From positions 12,734,002-12,798,001 of the forward strand of contig OY987242.1 in assembly GCA_963920765.1 (NCBI GenBank): a stretch of DNA of 64,000 bases. The letters run 5' to 3'. Shown here in pieces: positions 45,619 to 58,150 of the stretch (position 1 is its first letter; each line of letters begins with the position of its first letter). The DNA comes from Ulota crispa (lineage: Eukaryota; Streptophyta; Bryopsida; Orthotrichales; Orthotrichaceae). Both the position numbers and the translations under genes were made by a program. The notes under the pieces are model-generated. The model saw only the letters and a list, made by a program, of their open reading frames with translations, searched no databases and was not told the origin of the DNA.

Positions 45619-46681
45619 ATATATATATATAGACACACACACATTTCCAAGTGGTAAGGAAAATTGAAAAAGTGCACACTGTATTCATGAATAGATTCAG
45701 AAAGAAGCTTATCAACCTGCTTCTAGAAACCTTCCTCTGAGTCTGCACTACTCAAGGCAGTCTGCCTACGAATGTCAAATTGCTTATAAGGAATTCATAC
45801 ACTCAACAACTTGGCAACTGGAAATGGGTTGTTCAGAAGAGTGTCAACAAATATCATGGTTGTTTCCATCAATCACCTCAGCAGCCATGTGTGCACATAG
45901 CCTTCACACATATCAAACCCTAAAACCATTGACCTAAATGAAACATAACTTAAAACAACAAGTTTGGCACTTTTGTATATAAAAGTGATACATCGAATCT
46001 CCCAATTTGACAAAGTCTCACAGTTATGAATCAGGTTTTTGATTGGCATCAACACCTACAAATAGAACAACTTGCAAACAAATACTAGGATTAAATTGTT
46101 TGGTTTCTCAAGATGTAAGCTTACACCATGAAGGAATTATGTGGACGAGAGAGAGACCTCTGAGTTTGGGTGCATTTTGTTATACTGTACTGTACATCGG
46201 CAAAGGTCATGAACCTCTTCAAGCCTAAGCAATGAGCTTTCCAGCGCCACCACCTAAACCTTTCAGTCTCATCCCTTCCCGCTCTTCCAATCAAACCCTA
46301 ATTTACTGCCCTAATTCTACATCAGTGTTCAAAGTTGGCTCCGAAAAGCTTCCACAAACAAGTCATGTAGAAGAGCGTTCACGTACATTTGAGTAATGTG
46401 AGTTCATCACAACACTCGAGTGTCATTGAGAAAGGGTAACGATGCATGGAAACCAGCGATGAATGCAAACGTATGACATCTAGTCTTCGCTCGGTTTTTT
46501 TAGGTCTTGGAAAAAAAGACAAAAAACCAAAATTCAAAAATAATGGAATGAAAAGGGAGTTGCAAAGGTGCACTCCAATGCTCATGCCCCGAATGACGAC
46601 CACAGAACGGCGATCGTGAGCTTTGCCGTAACGAGGAGACACGTACATCAACGGCAACACGCCAACGAAAGCAAAGAGTAA

Positions 46682-46995
46682 GGGCATCTCCACCGGTGAC
46701 TCAAATATTCTCAAAGTGGATGAAAAGTGTTGAGGCCCCTCTTAAGACCCTCTCAAGACACTTTGTCTTATCGTGTCTAGCAAGGGCCCTTCAAGTCACT
46801 ATTCATTCACTATTCATCTTAGGTTTAGTGGGCTCTATCCTCCACTTTTCTTGATAAGTGGTCAGATGCTTAATTATGGGGTGTGTTGGAGTATGAGGCC
46901 ACCTTTTTGAAAAGTATGGGTGGAGATCAAGGGGCTTGAGTGCCGACCAAAACAGATGGAATACTTTGAAAGTGCCTGGACTGGTGGAGATGCTC
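46682..46995. mobile_element. PIF/Harbinger-type (Tourist-like) MITE
   Basis: TAA at 46679-46681 and 46996-46998 flanks ends GGGCATCTCCACCGGTG and, inward from the right, GAGCATCTCCACCAGTC. GRGCATCTCCA ends with a TAA duplication are common among plant PIF/Harbinger-type MITEs. It is 314 bp and non-coding. A similar single end (GGTGGAGATGCTC) occurs at about 6007-6019, near SEC13. Confidence 0.78.
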
Positions 46996-47104
46996 TAACG
47001 GAGCAAGATTCGTGCAATGATCTTCATTCTGATGCCAGGACGCAGCAAGGGGAGGGTCCCAATTGCAAGGAAAAAAAGGTGACACGAGCCTTGAGTAAAG
47101 GCAT

Positions 47105-47425
47105 GCACAATCAAGGCTGGCCACACAAGTAAAAACATATGTTCCAAACCAATATTTTGTAAAAACAAGTAGCAGAGTTACTAGTTTGTGTAAAAGCATA
47201 TTCTTTGATTTTCATAGGGCTCACTTTTTTGGTTTGTTCAAAATTGTCAGTTTTGAAGGTTCACAAACCGGTGTCTCAAACCTCCTGCCCTAGAATGGTG
47301 GAGAGGTTATCTTTATGTGAACAATAAATGAAAACTTGGAAAAATAATTGTCTCATAGTTTTCCAAAAATATAAGTTACTTCCTCATCCGTTTCAAACCG
47401 CCAATTTTGGACATGTGTGGCCTTG
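47105..47425 (+). repeat. Dispersed repeat R, copy 2
   Basis: The same sequence as 5045-5378 at an estimated 75-85% identity by eye, same strand. It is followed about 25 bp later by a palindromic MITE, whereas copy 1 is followed by unrelated sequence, so the shared unit ends near 47425. Confidence 0.6.
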
Positions 47426-47450
47426 TCATCAATGCCCCGTTGCTCACTAA

Positions 47451-47658
47451 AATAGACACACCCAATCTAGAGCATGGTCCTAATGTGGTGCATATGTACA
47501 CACGGAATACATTTCAGCTCTAAAATCTAGGCAAGTCATAAATAGCTTACTTTTTGTGTCACAACAAATAATCTGTGTATGATCTCCCTAGATTTTAGAG
47601 CTGAAATGTATTCCGTGTGTACATATGCACCACATGCTCTAGATTGGGTGTGTCTACC
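47451..47658. mobile_element. Palindromic MITE, copy 3 (208 bp)
   Basis: TAGACACACCCAATCTAGAG on the left mirrors CTCTAGATTGGGTGTGTCTA on the right; pairing continues through ATGTGTACACACGGAATACA and TTTCAGCTCTAAAATCTAGG to a loop near 47550. The right end is CC followed by TTA, as in the copies at 17231 and 24741. Confidence 0.7.
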
Positions 47659-47924
47659 TTATATTAGTTGTATGTTGCCCTAGCGGCACATATTCCTTGC
47701 AAGCTTTTTCACGACGTTAGGTGACCCAACTTCACCCATGCTAGCGGATAGGCAAATAACCATGATCCAAGCCTTGTTGACAAAGCTAATTTACCGGAGT
47801 AAGTTAGATCATCACTCGCAAGCACATCAATTGTCACCAATGATTGGGGAGAACCGACGATTAGTGTAGTAGTAGCGAGTTGAAATTGCAAAAAACCCAT
47901 TTTTTCAAATTGTCTAAATATAAT

Positions 47925-48260
47925 ATATTTACAATAAAAATTTAGAAATTTTACAGAAAATAACCGGTGCGTGTTAGTGTAAATCCGATTGGAACTGGGA
48001 AATACCGGATTTCAGCGGGTGAAGCTAAAATTTCTCCCCGTCACTTCGGCCCACGCCCAAGAAAAGTATCGCCGGCATCGAAGGAGGGTGCTGCCATAGT
48101 CTACTAGGGACTACAGCAAAACACGGCCAAAGACTCGCGGCTCCTTCGACCGTCGCGCACCCCGCCCACCCCACGTACCCCCAAAGGGGGGGGGGAAGTA
48201 GGAAAAGGAAAAAAGAAAAAGAAAAACGAGGATAAGGAAAAAGAAACTAGATAAAACCTA
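47925..48260. repeat. Dispersed repeat copy 2 plus a GC-rich island
   Basis: Positions 47925-48040 match 26790-26900 (AGAAAATAACCGGTGCGTG, GGGAAATACCGGATTTCAGC, GGGTGAAGCTAAAATTTCTC). The following 200 bp (48040-48200) is unusually GC-rich with a run of G at about 48186-48194, then a purine-rich tract. It could be a fragment of a gene or of a larger element; no frame is convincing. Confidence 0.45.
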
Positions 48261-48346
48261 CTGATACTGCAAAGCAGTTTTCAGGTTTATTTGTACATAA
48301 TGTATATGGGTATGTGTATTGATTTTCTTAAATAAAATTAGATTGA

Positions 48347-48838
48347 CCCTTAAACGACTTAGCAGTCCTTTGCAATCAGTACAATATAAGGTATTTTTTT
48401 TGTGTTTGGAGTGTATTCACACTTTTTTATATTTGAGAGTAACAAGAAAGTTAGAATATAGATCAATGTTGTTCTAGTGGGGTAATCAAGATCCCAAATT
48501 AAAACTTTTTGTTGGTAGCAAATGTCACTTATATAGCAGCGTACATAGTATGTATTATATGGTAGAATTCTTGTAAGCTAATATCCTCTAAGCTAATATC
48601 TTTTATAAACTAATGTATAACACAAATCTCAATGTTAGATCATACGTTAGTCATAAACCAAAGTAGTTACTTCAATAGTAGTAATGCTCCTCGGTGCTAT
48701 CCGGGCACTAACCTCAAGGTCACTTTATTTACACTTTCACAAAAATAATTAATAAATTACTTAAACTAATCTAGTTCTTGGGGTCCCAACCATGTCAATT
48801 TAGAGGAGTTCTATTGTAGTAACTTGGTCCTTTAAGGG
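48347..48838 (+). mobile_element. TTAA element, subfamily B, with a 250-bp insertion
   Basis: The left end CCCTTAAACGACTTAGC is preceded by TTGA (decayed TTAA); the right end CTTGGTCCTTTAAGGG is followed by TTAA (48839-48842). The B body is diverged (GGTATTTTTTTTGTGTTTGG, GATCCCAAATTAAAACTTTT). About 250 bp (roughly 48562-48816) interrupts it near the right end, edged by GGTAGAATTC and GAGTTCTATT. Confidence 0.65.
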
Positions 48839-48849
48839 TTAAATTAGCA

Positions 48850-49455
48850 GTTGGCATGCATTCACCATTAGAATTTGATTAGGATTTTCTTATGTTAGAC
48901 AGAGTGCAAAGTAGAAATTTCAATGAGTTTTCAAATTGTACCTATGTGACAACATCTCAAAGACTGTAGATGTGATATTCTAGAGGTGCATGTGTGATAT
49001 TATAGAGGGACTTGTGATTTTAGTAGTATGACTAGTGGTGGTGCTTGCTACGCTATGCATTCACCATGAGAATTTATTAGGATTTTCACATGTTAGATAG
49101 AATGCAAAGTAAAAATCTTATTAAACTTTGGAGATGTGATATTACAAAGTCAAGATATGATATTTCAAAGGTCACTGTGATTTAAGTAGTATGATATCTC
49201 AAAGATTGGAGATGTGATATTACAAAAGACCTTGTGATTTTAGTATAGTAGTACAATTAATAGCATGATATCATAAAGACTAGAGATGTGATACTACAAA
49301 GGTGTGTATGTGATATTACAAAGGTCATTGTGATTTTAGTAGTATGATATCACAAATTGGAGATGTGATATCACAAATTGGAGATGTGATATCACAAATT
49401 GGAGATGTGATATCACAAAGGTCAAGGTGTGATATTACAGAGCCCCCTGTGATTT
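48850..49455. repeat. GATATCAC-rich tandem repeat region
   Basis: Two diverged copies of a unit of about 200 bp (each starting GCATTCACCAT) lead into an array of GTGATAT(C/T)AC(A)AA motifs. Its core at 49344-49420 is a 21-bp unit, ATGTGATATCACAAATTGGAG, present about 3.5 times without visible change. The perfect core within a diverged surround implies recent local expansion. GTGATATCAC is itself a palindrome. Confidence 0.75.
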
Positions 49456-51111
49456 TGGTAGTATGATTTATATTTATATTGGGTAAGGTGGTTTAACAAA
49501 AAAAAAATTTGATGCAATGCACGATGCTTACAACCAACAACTCCCAAATTTCTGGCTTTGTTAGAAAGAGGAACTATCAAAAATCCAAAACCACCAAGAT
49601 GAAGCGTTGGTTTTGTTTTTCTTATTGATAAAATTGCATTTTAAACTATTGAGTGTATGTGTTGTGTTTCAATATTCCTTAGCTGCAATAGTTGTTAATT
49701 ATGAGTATCATGCACTATAACTACAATATTTTTAGCAACTATGTGTTGTGTGCTAAGATTTCTTTCAATTTTTATTTTCAAGTAAGCAATTTCAAGAAGG
49801 TTTTTGCAAGCTATTATATTTTGGAATTGAGTTTTCTTTTGTGTTTGTTGATTTGCATGAGTGATCACTATAACAAATTGCAAAACCTTATTTATCCTCG
49901 ACAATAACCCTCGTCAATAGTAAACATACATGGTGTATTTGATACATATTAGTTTTTATGTATATGTGTTCTTTTGTTTTTGTTATAATCTATCTTAAAT
50001 TTACAAAAGTCGTTTTTTACAATGTTTTTATTCTCTATTTTATTATACTACTTTTTAAATCAAATAAACGAAATAATTTCTTCATGGCTTTTATAATGTT
50101 CGTGCATCAGTTTATGTACAAAAGCACTATTGGTTATTATTAGGCCAATGTTTGACATTGATTAAGTAAATGTTTCATGTTAAAGTTGGTCGAGAGAAAA
50201 AACCATAAGTATTGCTAACCTTAGGAATTAAAGTAGTTTTGGTTAATATAAAGAATTAAGTGAGCAATGTAACAATTCTACCAAACTAGGTGAGTTATGT
50301 GACAAATTGGTAATGAATCTTCACATTAATTTTGGAATGATACTTCTTAACTAATCAATAAGAGGTATCATTCATTCAAGACCATTGATGATGATGAATG
50401 GGAAGGCAAGTCCCACTTCAATGCTTATGAAGTTGGGAGAAACTAATAATATTATTTGCTTACCTTATTTATGTAAATTGAAAGAAAAATTAACTCCAAA
50501 TTCAAATTTCTAATTTTCCTTCATTTTCCAATGTGTTTTAAGGTGTTCATACCTATTTTACACACTTTATGATGATTTGACTCAATCTTGATGTAATTAA
50601 TGACAACATTCAATACAAAATTTAAAATCTTGATATCATCATGTTTTGAATTGCAATCAAATCAATGTTACAATTAGATGTTTGTATATAATTGCCCAAC
50701 CTTTGCATTTTTGTGGAAAATTTACTCCAACAAAAAAAATTGCATCATGGACGAATATTTCAAACCACAATAAATGAATGATGGTTTGACATACGTATGA
50801 CAACTATTTGAGAACAATATAAAAATCATGAACCAATTTTGGGAGATTTTCTCCAAATGTTTGAGTGAAATTCATTTGATTGAATATTAACATGAAACGT
50901 GGTCCCTAATTGTTTGCATTTGAGAGCAATTTGGTATATGTACACAATTATTTCCGTACAACTTCAAAACAATTTAAATTTTAAAATAAAATAATCAATT
51001 AACAAAGCCATGAGAGGCTTTGGGTTTGTAATTAAAAATATTTATAATCTTATGTAAAATGACGTTAGATATTATTGATGTATGCTTTTCTTTTCTGTCC
51101 AATATCTAACC
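49456..51111. other. Unassigned AT-rich DNA
   Basis: No gene, terminal repeats or arrays were recognised. Overlapping frames on both strands at 49692-49907 are products of AT-rich sequence. Confidence 0.3.
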
Positions 51112-51115
51112 TTAA

Positions 51116-52707
51116 CCCCTGAGCATCCCAATGACAGCTGGGGATTTCAAATGCCTATTTTAGGAAGCAGATCTAAATTTTTGATCTTGCTATACACTAT
51201 AAGTATGACGGCATTCAAGTTGTTCATGCCAATGGAGTAATGACAAGGAAAGTCAAATGTTGTACAGTACCAGATAGTATAGTTAGGTAATGTATGTTTT
51301 GGCATTTCCAACAAGTTTGTATAACAAGAAACATAAATGTTATTATAATCTCATATTGTTGGTATATGATTCTAATGCAATCCCAATCAACCATACCAAA
51401 TTTTGGTTACGAAAACCAAAAAACCTATTTTTGGTAATTGTTTTATGTCAAAATCATGGTTTTACAAGAAAGTTGATTAAAAAAATTAGTGATGAATTTT
51501 TGAGATTTGATTGCATGGATGTGTTGGAAACCTTTGTGCGCACATCTCTCCTTCTAACAAGCGTCTTCAAAAAGTTCAAAATTCCTTCAATGGTAACTTG
51601 AACGTTGGTGTATTCATGACCAAATATAATAAACTAGATACTTCTTTATGGTAATTAGGTTTTGCTATTTGACTCATACATTATGCTTGAGTTTGTACCT
51701 TTGAGCATGATGACATGTTTATTTTGCCAAAAGTTAATAAACTTTTGAGATATTTATTTTGCTAAATTTGGTCATGATTACACCAACGTTCAAGTTGCCA
51801 TTGAAGGAATTTTGAACTTTTTGAAGACGCTTGTTAGAAGGAGAGATGTGCGCACAAAGGTCTCTAGCACATCCATGCAATCAAATCTCAAAAATTCATC
51901 ATTAATTTTTTTAATCAACTTTCTTGTAAAACCATGATTTTGACACAAAACAATTACCAAAAATAGGTTTTTTGGTTTTAGTAACCAAAATTTGGTATGG
52001 TTGATTGGAGCTGCATGAGAATCATATACCAACAATATGAGATTCTAACACCATTTATGTTTCTTGTTATACAAACTTGTTGGAAATGCCAAAACATGCA
52101 TTACCTAACTATACTACTTGGTACTGTACAAGTGCTCCAAGAGTTTTGATTAGGTGAAACACCATATGGGGAGTGGTGGCAAGCAGCGTTTTACATGCCG
52201 CAACTGGTCAATATCCCTTCCAAGCTTCCTAGTGTGTGCTTTGTGGTAGCGGGAAAGATGTTGGTAAGGGTTCAAGCATGTTCTAGATCCTTATTATAGC
52301 AACCGTCATCAATTGTGCCGGTCATTGTTTTTTGTGCAATAACGATTTGAAGCCCTAAAACTTGACATAAAAAGAAGTGCAATCTTCAATAATTTACAAG
52401 TGTGTGCATTCACATCTAATCTTGCTACCCACAAAATTTTAGATGAATCAAGGGCTTATAGAATTTTGTAAAAATCAATAAGTAACAATTACCTGCCATG
52501 CCATCACATGTTGTTTGATCAAATGTTATACTCCCATCTCCCACGGTCAATTAATCCCAAAATTTGCAAGCCTTTTTCCAAGTGGATGTTCCATTGTTTT
52601 CAATGGTCACCTTTTGTGGATCATCCAATTGACTAAGATATAATGTATCAAAATTGTAGGTCTCCAAAAATCCTCATTTTGGTGAAAAAACTCTGGGCTC
52701 TCAGGGA
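51116..52707 (+). mobile_element. TTAA element, subfamily J-like, carrying a Tc1-like foldback
   Basis: TTAA at 51112-51115 and 52708-52711. The left end is CCCCTGAGCATCCCAATG; the right, read inward, is TCCCTGAGAGCCCAGAG. The foldback at 51265-52126 accounts for 862 bp, so the host element is about 730 bp, close to the J copy at 16452. Confidence 0.65.
51265..52126. mobile_element. Tc1/mariner-like foldback element 3, nested in a TTAA element
   Basis: TA at 51263-51264 and 52127-52128. The ends are CAGTACCAGATAGTATAGTT and the inverse of CAGTACCAAGTAGTATAGTT. The arms are nearly perfect inverted repeats of about 350-400 bp and are similar to foldback 2 (GGTTTTACAAGAAAGTTGAT, GAATTTTTGAGATTTGATTG, TTCAAAAAGTTCAAAATTCC). 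Confidence 0.8.
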
Positions 52708-52711
52708 TTAA

Positions 52712-54198
52712 TATTGTATCTTTGTGGCATAAACCAAATTGCAACACACCAAAATATTGACTCACTTTTCAAGTAAGGGCCTCTTTAACCCCACTTTACT
52801 GTAGAAGTCAAGTTTTTTTTGGAGACCCAACAAGTCTTAGTTATTTACCTTTATCTACGTACTAAAAGTTAAGGCCTACTTTTTGAAAGGTAGGTTAGTG
52901 CTCAAAAGAAAATTTTCAATATAGTCCCAATGACAAGAAATGGACTATCAACCAAGGTCCAGGAAGAACTGACCCCTAGTGAAAAAAAAAAAAAAACCGT
53001 TTGCAATTTATATACTTTGGCTAAAAACCAATCAAAAATATTTTAAAAATTTACTTATAGTGCGAATACAAAAAATAACCAAAAGAGCTCCTTGATAAAC
53101 CGGTTCAATACATGGATTAAAGGAAATCTACTGAAAAATCTCAAATATTTCCCAGACCTTGCTATCCAAAAAAAAACTAGCTTTAGGGCTATTGCCAAAT
53201 CTATGAAGTACATATATTTTAACAAAATGTACATATGTATGTTGTTGGGAAGTCAACATTGTAGGATGGAATTGAAATTTTGATGCCTCCACAAATCTTC
53301 TTCATTCATTGAAAGATCCCAAGGCTTTGCAATTGCAAACTCAACTTTTGGCCTCAAGGATTTTTGGCACAAGAATAAAGACACTTTATATTTTCCCTTT
53401 ATTTGTAATTTGTTTGTGGACACTTAGCCTTCTCATTGTTACATTTTTTGTCAGAACCAATAGACCACTTGAAAATTGGAGAGTTTGCACTAAGGATTAC
53501 AATGCACTCCTAAAGGCTTTGGATTATGTTTCCCCAAAAAATACTCAAAATGAACCATTTTGATAGCCAAGGCAAAAAAAAATGAAATCTTGGTGCAATT
53601 TGTAGTAGGATTTAACAGTAGACTACTTTATTATGCCATAGTAAAAAGTTGAAAGATATTTACCACATGTATTATGAGATTACAAGGTTTGAAGTGAGAA
53701 ACAATTTTTTTTGGGGGGCATTCAAATTCTAGGCAGGTTTTATCTAGGGAGGCTTTAGCACCAATAGATTTCACTATTATGATTGTAGTTTTTCAAATTT
53801 ACTTTCATAATAGAGCTAGTCATATTCCTAAAAATTCATAACATTTTGAATTGGGGAACACATACCAAGAAATAAAATATGAAACTAGTGTCAAGAAAAC
53901 TTTTGTACAAAGGTATTTTTTGAACAATTTTCAACTTCTACATACAATAATCTTTTCAAAATATGTATTGTAGAGGTTTAGATTTTGGGTAGTTTTAGAG
54001 GAGGGGGAGGAAAAAAAATGGAATTGGCCAAAAACTATGGCTTTGACAAGTTTAATCAACATAGGACCACTTCCAACAAATGTGAAGTAAAGGGCAATAA
54101 GAAAAAACAATTGCCTTCATGGAACGAGGTTGGGTCAAATTTGGCAAGGGAATATTTCTACTCCTCAACCTTTGGGCAAGATTGTGTAATTTTAGATA
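52712..54198. other. Unassigned DNA
   Basis: TTAACCCCACTTTACTG at about 52786 may be a decayed left end of the I-type element whose right end lies at 54427, but the match is poor. The frames at 53092-53283 and 53309-53563 are short; the second has one hydrophobic segment but no recognisable domain. Confidence 0.3.
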
Positions 54199-54427
54199 CA
54201 ATGTAAAAAAATAATGCTTGTGTTGCCCTTTGAGCAAATAAAACTACATATTCCTTCATATCTTTTTTTGTACAAATTGAAATGATTTGAAATTGTTGTA
54301 TTGGAAAGCAAGTCCTTGGACACACATCCTCTAATTTTGTGTGAACATGTATTTGTTATTTGATAAGTACTAGCTTGCCCAAAATTGCTATGTTGCCAAA
54401 AAAAATGCAATTTGAGCCTTTAGGGGT
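54199..54427 (-). mobile_element. Right end of a TTAA element, subfamily I (reversed)
   Basis: GAGCCTTTAGGGG is followed by TTAA (about 54426-54429). Reading inward, GGCAACATAGCAATTTT and GTGTGTCCAAGGACTTGC match the left part of the I copy at 27476. The other terminus was not located. Confidence 0.55.
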
Positions 54428-54797
54428 TAAATCCACAAATGGTTGAAAAAAACTAAAGAAACCTAGAACACAGATTTTTAGACTTTTGTGTCTTATATTT
54501 TAATTTAAAGACATAAGTGCGCATAATATTAGTGAAGGGATACTTTACTAAAGTGAGCACTCAAAAAGTTGTTCTTGAGGACATATGGATTAAAGATTTG
54601 ATTACCCAAAATTTGTTGTCCTATCTCCTAATATCAAGGAAACCACCTTAACATAGAGTGTCCCTCAAACTCAAAATTGTTCTCCACATTTACTGTAGTT
54701 TTAAAGATGTAAACCTAAATTTTGACCAATGTGGAGTTCTATGTTATATATGGAGTGTATCTAGACATGGCGTTGGTCCAGATACACTCCATATTAT

Positions 54798-55636
54798 CCC
54801 CTAAAGGATCATTGTCCTTTCAAAGAACAAATGAGATTTTGGGCATGTACCTATAGGTTGTTTGATTTCTTGAAACTTTTATGGGCTATGGGGAATTCAA
54901 AACTCTATGTGGGCATCTAATTTTTCTTCATTCCGACATTTATTGACAAAGTTATGCATGAATTTCTGTAAAATGTGGGGGGGGGGGGGGCGGGCATCTC
55001 AATTTTTTATTAATAATTGCATTTTTTAAAAACAAAAATCTGAAGTTGGTTTTTAGATTTGTATATATGTGGGAAGCTTTGAGTTATCCAATTTTGATTG
55101 ATGAGTGACAAATTTTAGTTTGCAGATAGGTATAGACTCCCAAACCTCCATTCCTTTTGCCCCTTGTAAATTTTGGTGCTTTACTTTTTTTTCCAAGTTG
55201 TAGTAGTAAAAGATTCCTTGGTTTTCACCATTTGGATCACAATAATTCAAATTTCTAGATTTTACATAAAACCTCCAATTTTGCCTAGGGTATATGCAAA
55301 CTTCATGGATTATGACATTACAAGATTTTATAAAGTATGATTCATACCTCCAATTCATTTGAAAATTCTCCTACGCTTACCCTAGGAGCGGTCAAAGGCT
55401 TTTGAAGTTTTTGAGCAACAAGGGAAAAAACTATTTTTTTTTACTTTAGATATTAATACCTCACTCCTCTACATTTAAAATAACTTGAAATTTTTCCCAC
55501 AAATACCTCCCATAGTTTAGGGCAAGATCCTATGGTCGGATTTCCAAAATAATTTTTTTCCTACCTTTCTACTCATTCCTCCAAAAGTGGCAGTTTCTAG
55601 AGACTTTCACAAAAAAAAGAGCTTAGTCCTTTAAGG
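54798..55636 (-). mobile_element. TTAA-type element, subfamily D (reversed)
   Basis: The left end CCCCTAAAGGATCATTGTCC is preceded by TTAT; the right end is TTAGTCCTTTAAGGAA. The first half is a C/D right arm in reverse (GGGCATGTACCTATAGG, GAATTCAAAA). The second half is the D left part in reverse (CCAAAAGTGGCAGTTTCTAG, AAATACCTCCCATAG). A run of 12 G lies at about 54977-54989. Target repeats are decayed. Confidence 0.65.
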
Positions 55637-57860
55637 AATAACATATAGAATTGATACATGTACCACCATGTGAGCACTTTTTCCTCCACCCATGAGAAAA
55701 AAGTAAATACAACGAGGTTGCAAAGAAAAATAGAGAAAAAATGTAAAAGTTAGGTGAATTTACGTTTAGTTCAACTAGTGCCTTCTAAGCAATGAACAAA
55801 CTTCTATTAAATGATTCTCTACATGCTTTAAAAAACTTTAACCATTAGCAATTTAAAGGATAACAAAACTTCAATTCAAAACATGAAAATATAAAACTTA
55901 AAGTAAAGATGGAGGGTTATACCTCCATTTCGACCTTGTTCATAAACCATGCCTCATGCACATGCTCCATGGAAAACAAAATCAAATCCAAATCCAAATA
56001 AAAACGTCACTTTTTTCTTTTTTTGTTTTTTTTTTTTCCAGATATTTATTTTAGCTTCTTGAAAGATCAACTTTGGAAAAATTTACTTTGCAACACATAT
56101 TGTTTCACTAGTATGAATACAATAATCTAGCTTGTAAGTATTTTAGATGATAAGAACGCCGTACGAAGATCAACAATAGTCATTGATTTTCTGAGCATGA
56201 CAAGATCTTATTAGTTAATTGGATAGTTCTGTCAATCTAATGAGCTGGCATGGATATAAAAGGATATCATAACGCTCTTCCTAGCCAAGTACGCTTAACA
56301 TGTATTTTTATATACATAGGATAAGCTATTGCCAAGATTGGTTAAACTTGAAAAAAATTAATCAATCACCATTTAGTGACACAGCAAGATCACGCGCCAT
56401 ATTAAAAGCCGGATATAAACATTATAACTAATTTGAAAAATGAAGGCAACAAGAAAATATGGCTAGCCTACCTATTTTTATGTGCTGTATAGGTTAAAAA
56501 GAGCAATTAATGAGTAGGACCTTCTTTATGGTCTAACTCTGCTACTAACTTAATCAGCTTTTCCTACTATGGTCTCTTTTGCACCTAGTATGAGATTTGT
56601 AAAAAGTATTCTGCTCCACAGTGTCGGGTTGAGAGAAACGCACCTAGAGAACACGCAGGGTGTCTTGCTGCAATTGTGCGTTGCCGACTAAAATTGTCGT
56701 TAATCTTGATCTCCTTTTCAAATCTTCAGTCTTCAGTCTTCCGTTGGCCTATCCTGTGGCTGGCTCTAAGGATATAAGGGTCAAGGTAGGAATAAGAGCC
56801 CACTGGATACGGGACGGGTAGATCGGGACAGCAGACACGAGCTGCCGTCCATATGATGGGATTCTAAAATCAAATTCACGATCTACTGGCCAAAACTCTA
56901 GATCGTGAGAACAGAGCAAGGCTCAACCATGTGGGTGATCAATCCCACTTTGTCACCACAACAATGAATGGGGTTAAATTTGGTTTAACCCAAACTGCGC
57001 GCAACAAGGTTTACAAAACAGAATGGAAATGAATTGACAAATGAGCCTCCAAAACTGGCTAGGAATAACAAAGCCACATTCCACACATATATAAAAAATA
57101 AACTTAAAACATTCCTTTTGAAATCTTCATATCTTCAGATCTTCAAGTCTTCATGTCTTCAAGTCTTCATGTTTTAATAAAAACAATGGAGAAAATCACA
57201 AATAACAAGTCCTAGAAAAGGCAGCAACCTTCTATCTAATGCCACAGATGGCTCAAAGATTCAAATGCTAAGTGTAATAGCAATTTGAAAAGCTCTTTTA
57301 ATCTTCTAATATCTTTTTAAATTTCAACTCAATTTAAGATATTTTCCAAAAATTATGCGGGTTCAAAGTAGAGGCTCTTCTTCCTTCTTACAAACTAAAC
57401 ACTGCATCTATAAACCTCTATAACTTTTATTTTATACATCACCCATAAAAACATTAAAGGTAATGACACAATGAACAACTCCTTCAAATTTCAATTCAAA
57501 ATCATGTATACACAAAAATTCTCTCACATCAAAGTTTTGAAATTTCTTCCCTCTTCTAACCAACACTCATCCACTAACTTCCAACATACTAAGGAATTTT
57601 TTTTCCTTGATTTTGACCCTATCTAAGGTAGGGAAGTGGGGCACATCAGCCCATGCCTCTCTCTATCCTAACTCCACCATAGATGCCAAACCCTTTTTTC
57701 TTTCACACTTTTTCCATGCACTTCTAAATCTTTAGTATTTTTTATTCAATCAAAGGCAAAATATATGAGCCTTCCAAAATATCTAGATAAACACATAAAA
57801 AAAATTATATTACAAAATAAACACCATCGTAAAGTGGCCACATGCCCTTGCGAGCATATA
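55637..57860. other. Unassigned DNA with a less AT-rich stretch
   Basis: Positions 56600-57000 are closer to 50% GC and look different from the surroundings, but no open frame or splice pattern supports a gene. A CTTCA(AGT) microsatellite-like tract lies at about 57125-57172, and a smaller one at 56720-56745. Confidence 0.3.
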
Positions 57861-57879
57861 ATAGAGTCAATCGCTTGTC

Positions 57880-58150
57880 TTTAGTCGCCAAGTCGTTGAC
57901 TTGGTTGGCTGGAGCAGCGGTCATCTCTGGCTGCCCGCCGGTCTGGATTCAAACCCCATTGGATTCGTTGAGCGGTGACGGCGGTCCACGGCTTGGCAGC
58001 TAGTGAGGCAGGAAATTGGTCTAGCCAATCCGCTACCTATCCCCCTGAGCTGTGCATGTGACAAAACGGCGCAGCGCCCTGGAATCTATGGCCGCTGCGC
58101 TGTCACCAAACCGTGGTCCTCACCACGACCATTCCTTTTGCCTCAACTGT
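57880..58150 (+). mobile_element. tRNA-derived SINE-like element
   Basis: A GC-rich island carries a Pol III A-box-like TGGCTGGAGCAGCGG (about 57908) and, some 30 bases on, a B-box-like GGATTCAAACCCC (about 57942-57954). The spacing fits a tRNA promoter but the segment does not fold as a tRNA. The body contains ACGGCGCAGCGCC and CATGGCCGC-type GC-rich sequence. The 3' limit is uncertain. Confidence 0.5.

Noticed and set aside
49344..49420. CRISPR-like array
   Set aside because: The 21-bp units are directly contiguous without spacers, in a eukaryotic context.
53309..53563. 84-codon frame with a hydrophobic segment as a small membrane protein
   Set aside because: Single copy, AT-rich, no recognisable family and no gene structure around it.
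57900..57960. tRNA gene
   Set aside because: A and B boxes are present but no acceptor or anticodon stem forms; better read as a SINE.
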